A stretch of 22,217 nucleotides of DNA from Candidatus Kerfeldbacteria bacterium RIFOXYC2_FULL_38_9 (GCA_001818355.1 MHKJ01000065.1:1-22217), one strand, 5' to 3'. Numbered from the stretch's first letter, positions 7,881-15,430 are shown. Notes: generated by a model from the letters alone, not told the origin. Numbers and translations are program-made.

Positions 7881-9038
7881 ATGAATTATAAAAGAACAAT
7901 TTTTGACCAATTATACGAGAATATAGGCAAAAAACCAATATTAGTACTGTATGGTGCGCGTCAAGTTGGTAAAACCACCTTAATTAAGTCAATTTTGGCT
8001 CGGTTTTCTCATACGCTCTATTTGCAGGGAGACGACCCTAAAGAAGCTCTTTTACTTGAAAATAAATCAGCCAAGGAACTTTCTGAGCTTGTATCTGGCT
8101 ATGAATTAGTGGTTATTGATGAGGCTCAAAGAGTTAAAAATATTGGTATTTCACTAAAACTTATGGCAGATAATATTGAACAAGTACGGGTTGTTGCTAC
8201 AGGATCATCTTCTTTTGAATTAGCGAATAAATTAAGCGAGCCACTAACCGGAAGAAATCGCAAGTTTTATTTGTATCCGCTATCAGTTAAAGAGCTCGCT
8301 GACGCGTATGGAAAAATACAGGTAAGCAAAGAGCTGGATTCCCTCTTAACGTTTGGTATGTATCCAGCGATTGTTAATGCTCTATCCAGGGAAGAAAAAG
8401 CGATTCTTATTAAAGAATTAGCAGGAGATTATTTATTTAAAGATTTGTTTTTATTTGGTGATATTCGCAATTCTTTTGCTTTTGAAAAATTAGCAAAACT
8501 TCTCGCTTTGCGAATAGGAAGCGAAATATCATATTCAGAACTAGCCAAAGAAGTTGGCGTGAGTAGAGATACTATATATAATTATGTTAATTTACTTGAA
8601 CAGGCGTTTATTATTTTTCGTTTAACACCGTTATATACCAATAAAACAAAAGAGATCAACAAGAGACATAAAATATATTTTTATGATGTAGGAATAAGAA
8701 ACGCACTTATAGGCAACACCGACCCCATTGATATTCGGCCAGATAAGGGGGCGATATTTGAAAATTTTTTTATTGCTGAAAAAATAAAAGAGCGTGCATA
8801 TTCTATGCGTTCGAGCGCAATTCATTTTTGGAGGAACAGACAAGGAGCCGAAGTAGATTTGGTGGAACTGATCAATACCGGCAAAGATATTTTTGCCTAT
8901 GAATGTAAGTGGAAAAATCAAACCACTGCGCCTATTGCATTTAAAACCTCTTATCCCCATTCTAGTTTTGAATGTATTACCACCGAGAATATTATTACTC
9001 ATTTCGTATCATATCGAAAAATCGGCACAATTAGTTAG
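7881..9038 (+). CDS. AAA ATPase with DUF4143 domain
   Basis: This 385-residue protein belongs to the family of ATPases with an N-terminal AAA_14 domain and a C-terminal DUF4143 domain. Walker A is GARQVGKTT (residues 25-33); Walker B is LVVIDEA (about 76-82); a sensor-like VVATGSSS follows. A winged-helix-like segment (about 212-245, ELAKEVGVSRDTIYNYVNLL) precedes the C-terminal part, which ends with a restriction-endonuclease-like core: RNRQGAEVDLVE and, later, YECKWKN. A TTG 15 bases upstream could also start translation, but the ATG at 7881 is preferred because the promoter -10 box overlaps that region. The family is common in accessory regions and its cellular role is poorly defined. Its place beside a tRNA-end repeat fits horizontal acquisition. 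Confidence 0.9.
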   Translation: MNYKRTIFDQLYENIGKKPILVLYGARQVGKTTLIKSILARFSHTLYLQGDDPKEALLLENKSAKELSELVSGYELVVIDEAQRVKNIGISLKLMADNIEQVRVVATGSSSFELANKLSEPLTGRNRKFYLYPLSVKELADAYGKIQVSKELDSLLTFGMYPAIVNALSREEKAILIKELAGDYLFKDLFLFGDIRNSFAFEKLAKLLALRIGSEISYSELAKEVGVSRDTIYNYVNLLEQAFIIFRLTPLYTNKTKEINKRHKIYFYDVGIRNALIGNTDPIDIRPDKGAIFENFFIAEKIKERAYSMRSSAIHFWRNRQGAEVDLVELINTGKDIFAYECKWKNQTTAPIAFKTSYPHSSFECITTENIITHFVSYRKIGTIS

Positions 9039-9049
9039 AGGGGTATTTA

Positions 9050-9078
9050 TTGACAAAACAAACTAAGTGTGATAGTTT
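9050..9078 (+). promoter_or_regulatory. Possible sigma70-like promoter ahead of the GNAT gene leader
   Basis: A consensus -35 TTGACA (9050-9055) lies 17 bases before TAGTTT (9073-9078), a plausible -10. It starts 11 bases after the stop of the ATPase gene, and would drive a roughly 160-base leader ending at the intrinsic terminator at 9195. Confidence 0.45.
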
Positions 9079-9086
9079 ATTTTCAT

Positions 9087-9164
9087 ATGAATCAATTCCA
9101 ACACAAACATACATTAATTCAATATTATACTTATTCACTAACGAATGTTTTCGCTAGGCAATAG
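9087..9164 (+). CDS. Possible 25-residue leader peptide
   Basis: An ATG at 9087 opens a short frame of 25 codons ending in TAG at 9162-9164. It is placed between a possible promoter and an intrinsic terminator upstream of the GNAT gene. The peptide contains a QYYTY cluster and several His and Gln residues. It has no Shine-Dalgarno sequence, and a frame this short can easily arise by chance. Confidence 0.2.
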   Translation: MNQFQHKHTLIQYYTYSLTNVFARQ

Positions 9165-9194
9165 GTTAGATTTATTTTCAATATAATCTGCAGT

Positions 9195-9217
9195 CCGGCG
9201 AAAACGCCGGTTTTTTT
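9195..9217 (+). terminator. Intrinsic terminator
   Basis: CCGGCG (9195-9200), loop AAAA, CGCCGG (9205-9210), then seven T (9211-9217) make a textbook rho-independent terminator. It stands 157 bases after the ATPase gene stop and only about 30 bases before the GNAT start. It may end the upstream transcript or act as an attenuator in the leader of the GNAT gene. Confidence 0.88.
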
Positions 9218-9243
9218 GTATCTTGTTTTGCAACCGGAGGATC

Positions 9244-9945
9244 ATGAAAATGATTACAGCTCACGCGATTTCTGAAGTTTGTTCTTTGCCGCGGTGGCCA
9301 GAGCAACTAGCCGATTTAACTCGCGAGGCGTGGACTGGCCACGATGGGAAATGTTATTTCCCATATAGACCGTTGACCGAGCCCATGTACTGGGCAACAG
9401 AGGTGTTGGATCAATGGGCAAGAAAAACCATGAAATCATGGATCTTGGTTGACGAGGGCAGCATTATTGCCCATGTGGCCATGGTTCTCAAGGAGGGGTA
9501 TTGGGAACTTGGCAGGTGGGTTGCGTTAAAGGACGCGCCCCGTGGTGCAGTGCATGGCCTTTGCGAAAAGGCCATGGAGTGGACGCGACATCATAACCTG
9601 GCTATCCAGGTGGAGTGCACCCAGGCGCACTCCAGCTCGCAGTATATCTGCGAGCGGTTAGGGCTCCGGTTTGCGGGGCTCGGGATTTTAGCGGCCATCG
9701 AGGGGGTGGCGTGGGATATCATATATTATGATAACCTTGAAACGTTGGACTTTATCCCAAAACCAGGGATAATAGGAGAGCCGCTTAGGCGGCCAGTGAA
9801 GATGAAGGAGGAATTTCGATCACGGCTAATTGCCGTGTCTGAAATCATAACAACAACCCGCGGTGGCGACTTGCCGCCGCAACATTTCCACATTTTGCCG
9901 CACAGGGAGGAGACAGTGCGGCAAATAATCCGCATGCAAATTTAA
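9244..9945 (+). CDS. GNAT-like N-acetyltransferase, GC-rich
   Basis: The product has about 233 residues. The middle section fits the GNAT fold: strand SWILVDEGSIIAHVAMV, a central strand GYWELGRWVAL, an AcCoA-loop/helix region KDAPRGAVHGLCEKAMEW, and QVECTQAHSSSQYICERLGLRFAG, which resembles the common NxxAxxxYexLGF end of GNAT domains. The consensus RxxGxG loop is not clean, so the assignment rests on the overall pattern. A C-terminal extension of about 70 residues is of unknown role. GGAGG at 9236-9240 is the best Shine-Dalgarno in the window; its spacing (3 bases to ATG 9244, 9 to ATG 9250) makes 9250 a good alternative start. Base composition is far higher in GC than the neighbours (40 of 60 in 9661-9720), pointing to transfer. 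The acceptor substrate is unknown. Confidence 0.65.
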   Translation: MKMITAHAISEVCSLPRWPEQLADLTREAWTGHDGKCYFPYRPLTEPMYWATEVLDQWARKTMKSWILVDEGSIIAHVAMVLKEGYWELGRWVALKDAPRGAVHGLCEKAMEWTRHHNLAIQVECTQAHSSSQYICERLGLRFAGLGILAAIEGVAWDIIYYDNLETLDFIPKPGIIGEPLRRPVKMKEEFRSRLIAVSEIITTTRGGDLPPQHFHILPHREETVRQIIRMQI

Positions 9946-9952
9946 AAAATCT

Positions 9953-9990
9953 GTACTGCCTGCTACTTCAATCGAGGTGGCGGGCAGTAC
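9953..9990 (+). terminator. 17-bp hairpin after the GNAT gene, possible terminator or RNA element
   Basis: Bases 9953-9969 pair with 9974-9990 around the loop AATC. All 17 positions pair if three G-U wobbles are allowed. It lies between the GNAT stop and the M20 gene. The downstream ATTCAATTT is a poor T-tract for a plus-strand terminator, while on the minus strand the stem would be followed by GATTTTTTAAA, so its direction and role are open. Confidence 0.5.
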
Positions 9991-10006
9991 ATTCAATTTA
10001 ACAATT

Positions 10007-10969
10007 ATGAAACAACAATTCGTAGAAAAAAGATTATTACAACTACTTCACATTCCATCGGAAACAGGCGAAGAAAAAGAAATTCTTCATTTTTTATTTC
10101 AACAGCTACGTCAATCATTTAACATAAAAAAAATTCCTGTTAATGGAAATCGATATAATATATTGTGCAGCATTGGAAATCCGCACGTTTTATTTGTTGC
10201 TCATGTGGATACTGTGGGCGGTCAACTACCAGTAACCAAGGACGAACACAATATTTATGGCCGTGGCGCTTGTGATAACAAGGGTTCGTTGGCCGCCATG
10301 ATAGAGTGCTGTCACCAAGCTGTGGCTCTTAGTAAAAATAATTTTGGACTACTCATTACCGTTGGTGAAGAATCATCATTTGATGGCGCAAAAGTTGCTG
10401 CAACATATTTTCAAAAAAAGAACATCAAGCCCAAATTTGTTGTTATTGGTGAACCGACACAGCTTGAGGTTGTTACTGGTCAACGCGGAGTGTTGTGTAT
10501 TGAGTTTAAATGCACCGGCCAAGAAGCACATTCCAGTGTTGAAAAAAAAGATTCCGCTATTCATAAACTCGTAGAACTTTTACATACATTAAGTCAAGCA
10601 GAATTTGCAGAAACAAGCATGAATATTGGGCTCATCAGCGGAGGAAAAGCGGAAAATATTGTTGCGCCAAGCGCTCTGGCGACTATCGCATGGCGTTCAT
10701 CCTTATCAGACATTCATAAAAAGATTGAAGTTGTATTATCAAACATTCACATTTCGCACACCGCAACAATACGGAAAAATCTTCCACCAATAGATAGGGT
10801 GTGGCCGCAATTTGAACGAAATATTGTTTCGTTTTTTTCTGAAATGTTCTTTTTTGAAAATAGCATTGTTACCGGCCCAGGTTCAATTAACGTTGCACAT
10901 TCATCACACGAGCATATATCGCGCACAGAACTTTGCACAGCAGTTGAACATTATTTATCTTTACTATAA
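10007..10969 (+). CDS. M20 family metallo-amidohydrolase (ArgE/DapE/LysK-like)
   Basis: This 320-residue protein carries the M20 zinc-site pattern: AHVDTV with His66 and Asp68, GRGACDNKG with bridging Asp90, GEES with catalytic Glu121 and ligand Glu122, GEPT with Glu149, and a C-terminal SSHEH that supplies the last His. Family members remove N-acyl groups (acetylornithine, succinyl-diaminopimelate, acetyl-lysine carriers) or cleave dipeptides; the substrate cannot be told from sequence alone. A dimerisation (lid) domain lies in the middle, from about QEAHSSVEK. I chose the ATG at 10007; a GTG 30 bases upstream would add ten residues that overlap the preceding hairpin. Its AT-rich composition differs sharply from that of the GNAT gene just upstream, so the two may have separate histories even though acetylation/deacetylation would pair logically. 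Confidence 0.87.
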   Translation: MKQQFVEKRLLQLLHIPSETGEEKEILHFLFQQLRQSFNIKKIPVNGNRYNILCSIGNPHVLFVAHVDTVGGQLPVTKDEHNIYGRGACDNKGSLAAMIECCHQAVALSKNNFGLLITVGEESSFDGAKVAATYFQKKNIKPKFVVIGEPTQLEVVTGQRGVLCIEFKCTGQEAHSSVEKKDSAIHKLVELLHTLSQAEFAETSMNIGLISGGKAENIVAPSALATIAWRSSLSDIHKKIEVVLSNIHISHTATIRKNLPPIDRVWPQFERNIVSFFSEMFFFENSIVTGPGSINVAHSSHEHISRTELCTAVEHYLSLL

Positions 10970-10997
10970 CCGAGAGATGAATTATTTTTTTATATTA

Positions 10998-11025
10998 TTG
11001 ACAGAAAATTAGGGGTTGTTATACT
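10998..11025 (+). promoter_or_regulatory. Sigma70-like promoter of the hrcA operon
   Basis: A consensus -35 TTGACA (10998-11003) and -10 TATACT (11020-11025) are 16 bases apart. The CIRCE operator begins 4 bases after the -10, so bound HrcA would block initiation. Confidence 0.85.
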
Positions 11026-11029
11026 GTAT

Positions 11030-11056
11030 TTAGCACTCATTATGGGGGAGTGCTAA
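11030..11056. promoter_or_regulatory. CIRCE operator (HrcA binding site)
   Basis: TTAGCACTC, nine bases, then GAGTGCTAA is a perfect match to the CIRCE consensus (TTAGCACTC-N9-GAGTGCTAA). It overlaps the expected transcription start and lies 9 bases before hrcA. HrcA bound here represses the operon; its dependence on chaperones in other bacteria makes the operon heat-inducible. Confidence 0.97.
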
Positions 11057-11065
11057 AATAAAAAT

Positions 11066-11794
11066 ATGGACAAATTAGAACGCCAAGCCTTATTTTTACA
11101 GGCTATTGTGCAAGAATACATCAAAACCGCCAAACCAGTAAGCTCTAAAGCCTTGGTGGAAGAATATGAATTTGATTTTTCTCCGGCCACCATCAGAAAT
11201 GATATGGCTGAGCTGGAAAAACAAAACTTAATTATCCAGCCTCACCCTTCTGCCGGTCGCGTTCCTACTGAGCGCGGTTATCAGTATTACATTCAGCACT
11301 TTTTAAAACACCAAGAACTTACTACTGCGAAAAAACGTCCCATTGCCGAAGCGGTACAAAAAAAGGCCTTTACTCCAGAAGAGCGGGTAAAAAGATTAGC
11401 CAAAACTTTGGCGGCTTTAACCAAAGAGGTGATAGTGGTTTCGTTGTCAGACGGAGAGGCGTATTATACAGGCATTGCGCATATTTTCAGTCAGCCAGAA
11501 TTCACCCAAGGACGCCAACTGATGTTGGAAGTTTCATCTGCCTTAGACGAGCTTGATAAAGTAATGTCTGATTTACAAACCGAATGTACCGGAGAAGAAG
11601 TGCGGGTGTTAATCGGTCAAGAAAATCCTTTTGCCAAAAATTGTTCCATGCTAATCTCCGAGTATGATTTAGCGGAAGATAATAGTCGGGGCATGTTGGG
11701 CATTCTAGGGCCGATGCGCATGGATTATGATACTAATATTGCCATTTTAAATTATATAGAAAAATTAATGGATGAACGCCATGAAGAACATTAA
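11066..11794 (+). CDS. hrcA: Heat-inducible transcription repressor HrcA (short form)
   Basis: HrcA binds CIRCE and represses chaperone genes. The N-terminal winged helix is clear: DKLERQALFLQAIVQEYI, KPVSSKAL, FSPATIRNDMAELEKQNLI and HPSAGRVPTERGYQYY. The rest (about 110-242) corresponds to the GAF-like domain, with ILGPMRMDYD near the end, which is conserved in HrcA. At 242 residues it is about 100 shorter than typical HrcA (about 340), lacking most of the inserted dimerisation region. The gene heads its own operon behind a perfect CIRCE, so it should be autoregulated. There is no Shine-Dalgarno before the ATG. Confidence 0.95.
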   Translation: MDKLERQALFLQAIVQEYIKTAKPVSSKALVEEYEFDFSPATIRNDMAELEKQNLIIQPHPSAGRVPTERGYQYYIQHFLKHQELTTAKKRPIAEAVQKKAFTPEERVKRLAKTLAALTKEVIVVSLSDGEAYYTGIAHIFSQPEFTQGRQLMLEVSSALDELDKVMSDLQTECTGEEVRVLIGQENPFAKNCSMLISEYDLAEDNSRGMLGILGPMRMDYDTNIAILNYIEKLMDERHEEH

Positions 11795-12281
11795 CAAAAA
11801 AGCAAAAAAAACAGATTCGCCTAATTTAGCAGAGGCTTTAACCGAAGCTCATAACAAATGCGCGGAATATTTGGCCGGCTGGCAACGCTGTCAGGCTGAC
11901 TATCAAAATTTGCAGAAAGAAACTCAAGAGCGAATAACTTCAGCAATCAAATTCGGCACAGAAGATTTAATTCTTGTTCTCAGCACTTTAGTCGATCATT
12001 TCAATTATGCCTTTGCCGGCATTCCGGAAAAAGAAAAAGACTCCAACTGGCTAAAAGGAATACAACATATCCAAACCAATTTTTTAAAAATTTTAACAGA
12101 ACAGGGAGTGGAAATCATTAAAACCGTTGGCGAAACATTTGATCACAAATTGCATGAAGCAGTGGAAGAAGTTGCGGGAAAAGAAAAAGGCGAAAGCGGT
12201 AAAATTATTGAAGAGGTGGCCGCAGGATTTAAACTAAATGGTAAAATAATAAAATGCGCCAAAGTAAAAGTAATTAAATAA
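11772..12281 (+). CDS. grpE: Nucleotide exchange factor GrpE
   Basis: GrpE releases ADP from DnaK. The 169-residue product has the expected layout: a charged N-terminus, a long helix with the GrpE-type segment EYLAGWQRCQADYQNLQKETQ, a second helical stretch LILVLSTLVDHFNYAF, and the beta domain ending with TFDHKLHEAVEEV and IIEEVAAGFKLNGKIIKCAKVKV (the usual GY-(x)-L-RPA-V segment, here AGFKLNGKIIKCAKV). The gene overlaps the 3' end of hrcA. Either ATG 11772 or ATG 11781 may be used; neither has a Shine-Dalgarno, so coupling to hrcA translation is likely. Confidence 0.93.
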   Translation: MNAMKNINKKAKKTDSPNLAEALTEAHNKCAEYLAGWQRCQADYQNLQKETQERITSAIKFGTEDLILVLSTLVDHFNYAFAGIPEKEKDSNWLKGIQHIQTNFLKILTEQGVEIIKTVGETFDHKLHEAVEEVAGKEKGESGKIIEEVAAGFKLNGKIIKCAKVKVIK

Positions 12282-12305
12282 AAAATAATTAATTGTCAAA
12301 ATATT

Positions 12306-14291
12306 ATGGGAAAAATATTAGGAATCGATTTGGGCACAACTAACTCCTGCATGGCTATCATGGAAGGAGGGCAACCAAAAGTCATTGAAAATAAAGAAGG
12401 TAATCGCACTACGCCATCTATTGTGGCCATAGCTAAAAATGGGGAAATGTTAGTCGGTTTGGGCGCTAAACGTCAAGCTGTTACTAATCCCAAAAGTACA
12501 ATTTTTTCAGTAAAGCGTTTAATCGGCCGTCATTGGGAAGACGCGGAAGTGCAAAAAGACGTTAAATTGATGCCTTATGATATTTTGCAAGACGGAGAAC
12601 GCGTTAAAGTGAAAATAGGAGATAAAGAATACACCCCTCAGGAAATTTCCGCTAAAATTTTACAAAAATTAAAAACGGATGCGGAAGAGAAATTGGGAGA
12701 AAAAATCACCGAAGCGGTCATTACCGTGCCGGCTTATTTTGACGACTCGCAACGTCAGGCCACTAAAGATGCGGGTAAAATTGCCGGACTGGAAGTAAAA
12801 CGCATTATCAACGAGCCAACTGCCGCGGCTTTGGCTTATGGTTTTGATAAGAAAAAAGATGAGAAAATTGTAGTGTATGATTTGGGTGGCGGAACTTTTG
12901 ACGTGTCTGTTTTGGAAGTAAGTAATGATACCGTAGAAGTAAAATCCACCAACGGTGATACGCACTTGGGCGGTGATGATTTTGATCAAATTTTAATTCG
13001 TTGGATCATAGAAGAGTTTAAAAAACAAGAAGGCATAGACATTTCTCAAGATAATTTGGCTTTGCAACGCTTAAAAAGCGCGGCGGAAAAAGCGAAAATA
13101 GAGTTATCCAGTTCTATGGAAACAGAAATTAACGAGCCCTTTATAGCCAACGATCCTAATGCCGGTGCGAAACATTTGGTCATGAAAATTACGCGAGCTA
13201 AATTGGAAGAGTTGGTGGCGGAATTGGTGGAAAATACTTTTGGTCCGGTAGAGCAGGCGCTTAAAGATTCCGGTTTATCCAAAGGAGACATTAACGAAGT
13301 GGTTTTAGTTGGCGGCCAAACTCGCATGCCGATGATTGTCAAAAAAGTGGAAGAGTATTTTGGCAAAAAACCCAGCGTGGAAGTGAATCCCGACGAAGTG
13401 GTGGCGGTAGGCGCGGCTGTGCAGGCCGGTGTTTTACAGGGTGATGTAAAAGACGTGTTATTGCTTGATGTTATCCCGCTGTCTTTGGGCATTGAAACTT
13501 TAGGCGGGGTGGCAACTAAACTTATTAACAAAAATACCACTATTCCTACCAGCAAATCACAAGTGTTTTCCACAGCCGCTGATAACCAAACCTCAGTGGA
13601 AATTCATGTGGTGCAAGGAGAACGAGAAATGGTGACAGACAATAAATCATTAGGAAGATTTATTCTATCTGGCTTGCCACCCGCTCCTCGCGGTGTCCCG
13701 CAAGTGGAAGTTACTTTTGATATTGACGCCAATGGCATTTTAAATGTCAAAGCGAAGGACAAGGCTACTAATAAAGAACAATCTATCCGTATTGAAGCTT
13801 CTTCTGGTTTGTCTGATGAAGAAATCGAAAAAATGAAAAAAGACGCAGAAGTACACGCCTCGGATGATCGTAAGAAAAAAGAACTGGTAGAAGTTAAAAA
13901 TTTAGGAGAGACCTTGATTTATTCTACCGAAAAAGCTTTATCGGATTTGGGTGATAAAGTAGACGCTCAGGAAAAAAAGAATATTGATGAGAAAAAAGAG
14001 GCTTTGAAAAAAGTTTTGGCAGGAGAAGACAAAGAGGCGATTAAAAAAGCCACGGAAGAACTTTCCAAGGCTTCGCAAAAAATCGGTGAAATGATGTACA
14101 AACAACAACAAGAAAAGGCTACGAAGAAAGACGATGCTAAGAAATCCGACGTAGGGACTTCGCATGCGAAGTCCGGTGACAAAAAAGACGATGTGGTAGA
14201 CGCGGATTTCCAAGAAAAATCCGCCAAAGACGGATCCGCAGACGATAAGGACAATGAGAAAAAAGATAACGATAAGAAACAATCTGAATAA
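12306..14291 (+). CDS. dnaK: Chaperone DnaK (Hsp70)
   Basis: This 661-residue Hsp70 has the N-terminal ATPase signature GIDLGTTNSCMAI, the second signature VYDLGGGTFDVSVLEV, the third VVLVGGQTRMPM, and the linker/substrate-binding transition DVLLLDVIPLSLGIETLGG. The peptide-binding domain and helical lid follow. The last 80 residues are a Lys/Asp-rich, probably disordered tail, longer than usual, which contains a perfect 20-bp DNA palindrome (14155-14174) read as GTSHAKS. It works with DnaJ and GrpE, both encoded next to it. Its stop overlaps the dnaJ start by one base (TAATG), giving tight translational coupling. There is no Shine-Dalgarno before its own ATG. Confidence 0.99.
   Translation: MGKILGIDLGTTNSCMAIMEGGQPKVIENKEGNRTTPSIVAIAKNGEMLVGLGAKRQAVTNPKSTIFSVKRLIGRHWEDAEVQKDVKLMPYDILQDGERVKVKIGDKEYTPQEISAKILQKLKTDAEEKLGEKITEAVITVPAYFDDSQRQATKDAGKIAGLEVKRIINEPTAAALAYGFDKKKDEKIVVYDLGGGTFDVSVLEVSNDTVEVKSTNGDTHLGGDDFDQILIRWIIEEFKKQEGIDISQDNLALQRLKSAAEKAKIELSSSMETEINEPFIANDPNAGAKHLVMKITRAKLEELVAELVENTFGPVEQALKDSGLSKGDINEVVLVGGQTRMPMIVKKVEEYFGKKPSVEVNPDEVVAVGAAVQAGVLQGDVKDVLLLDVIPLSLGIETLGGVATKLINKNTTIPTSKSQVFSTAADNQTSVEIHVVQGEREMVTDNKSLGRFILSGLPPAPRGVPQVEVTFDIDANGILNVKAKDKATNKEQSIRIEASSGLSDEEIEKMKKDAEVHASDDRKKKELVEVKNLGETLIYSTEKALSDLGDKVDAQEKKNIDEKKEALKKVLAGEDKEAIKKATEELSKASQKIGEMMYKQQQEKATKKDDAKKSDVGTSHAKSGDKKDDVVDADFQEKSAKDGSADDKDNEKKDNDKKQSE
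14155..14174. repeat. Perfect 20-bp palindrome inside the dnaK tail
   Basis: GGACTTCGCATGCGAAGTCC is fully self-complementary. It sits in frame in the low-complexity C-terminal tail of DnaK, where an insertion is harmless. I see no second copy in the window. Confidence 0.85.
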
Positions 14292-15397
14292 TGGCCAAAG
14301 ATTATTACAATATATTAGGTGTTGCCAAAGATGCTTCCCCAGAGGAAATAAAAAAAGCTTTTCGCAAACTGGCACACCAGCATCATCCGGATAAAGAGGG
14401 CGGCGACGAAGCTAAATTTAAAGAGCTCAACGAGGCTTATCAGGTTTTGTCTGATACCAAAAAACGCCAGGCTTATGATCAGTTTGGGGAAGCTGGCGTT
14501 AATGGTCAGGGTGGTTTTTCTGGCGGTGGCGCCGGTTTTTCCGGCATCAATTGGGAAGACATGATGCGCCAATCCGGTAATTCCGGCGGCCCCGGCGTGG
14601 AATTTGATTTGGGAGATATTTTAGGTGATTTTTTTGGTAATGGCCGCAGACGCGGTAGCCGCCAAAAACAGGGCGGACAAGACATTCAAATGGATATGGA
14701 GATTGATTTTATTGAAGCCGTTTTTGGAATTAAAAAAACCGTTGAATTATACAAAACCGAAAAATGCGGTCATTGTCACGGCAACGGCGCCGAGCCCGGC
14801 ACGCCGATTAAAGAATGTAAAACTTGTCAGGGCAAAGGTACGGTGTCGCAAGTGAGACAAACTATGATTGGTAATATTCGTACCCAAGCAGTTTGTCCGG
14901 GTTGCCAGGGTGAGGGTAAAATTGCGGAAAAAAAATGCGCTCAGTGTCAGGGTGGAGGAGTTGAAAAAAAGCAGGTACAAATCGAAGTTTCCATACCAGC
15001 CGGTATTGACAGTGGGCAAACCATTCGTTTGGAAGGCAAGGGTGAGGCCGGATTGTATGGTTCTGCTTCTGGCAATTTATATTTGAACATTTATGTGCGT
15101 AAATCAGCGGAATTTGAACGTCAGGAAGATAATGTGTTGTCTACTATTAAAGTCCCTTACGAAATTTTTGTTTTAGGCGGAAAAGTTACGGTGAAAACTT
15201 TAGACGGCGAGGCGGAAATGAAAGTGCCGTCTGGTACAGAATCAGGCAAATTGATGCGCTTGCGAAATAAAGGCATTCCTCATTTGCAAGCGTCCGGCAG
15301 GGGGGATCATTTGGTTAAATTGGAAGTGGATATTCCCAAACATCCCGGCCGTAAGTACAAAAAGTTACTCAAAGAACTTTCCGAATTTTCGGAATAA
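14291..15397 (+). CDS. dnaJ: Chaperone DnaJ (Hsp40, type I)
   Basis: This is a complete type I Hsp40 of 368 residues. The J domain has YYNILGVAKDASPEEIKKAFR and the HPD motif at residues 32-34, which stimulates the DnaK ATPase. A Gly/Phe-rich linker follows (GQGGFSGGGAGFSG). The zinc-finger domain has all four CxxCxGxG repeats: CGHCHGNG, CKTCQGKG, CPGCQGEG and CAQCQGGG. The C-terminal substrate-binding domains contain IPAGIDSGQTIRLEGKGEAG and FVLGGKVTVKTLDG. It starts one base inside the dnaK stop codon. A small inverted repeat, TTCCGAATTTTCGGAA (15379-15394), covers the end of the gene but has no clear T-tract after it. Confidence 0.98.
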   Translation: MAKDYYNILGVAKDASPEEIKKAFRKLAHQHHPDKEGGDEAKFKELNEAYQVLSDTKKRQAYDQFGEAGVNGQGGFSGGGAGFSGINWEDMMRQSGNSGGPGVEFDLGDILGDFFGNGRRRGSRQKQGGQDIQMDMEIDFIEAVFGIKKTVELYKTEKCGHCHGNGAEPGTPIKECKTCQGKGTVSQVRQTMIGNIRTQAVCPGCQGEGKIAEKKCAQCQGGGVEKKQVQIEVSIPAGIDSGQTIRLEGKGEAGLYGSASGNLYLNIYVRKSAEFERQEDNVLSTIKVPYEIFVLGGKVTVKTLDGEAEMKVPSGTESGKLMRLRNKGIPHLQASGRGDHLVKLEVDIPKHPGRKYKKLLKELSEFSE

Positions 15398-15401
15398 AAA
15401 T

Positions 15402-15430
15402 TTGTTCTTATCGTCCAATCGTGGTATAAT
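15402..15430 (+). promoter_or_regulatory. Sigma70-like promoter of the membrane protein gene (leaderless)
   Basis: TTGTTC (15402-15407), a 17-base spacer and a consensus TATAAT (15425-15430) lie just after dnaJ. The -10 ends 6 bases before the ATG at 15437, predicting transcription starting at the ATG itself. Confidence 0.7.

Noticed and set aside
13046..13573. 175-residue frame on the minus strand of dnaK
   Set aside because: Antisense of the conserved ATPase and substrate domains; composition fits a shadow frame.
15379..15394. Inverted repeat TTCCGAATTTTCGGAA as the dnaJ terminator
   Set aside because: The stem is short with a tiny loop, and A residues rather than T follow it; kept only as a note under dnaJ.
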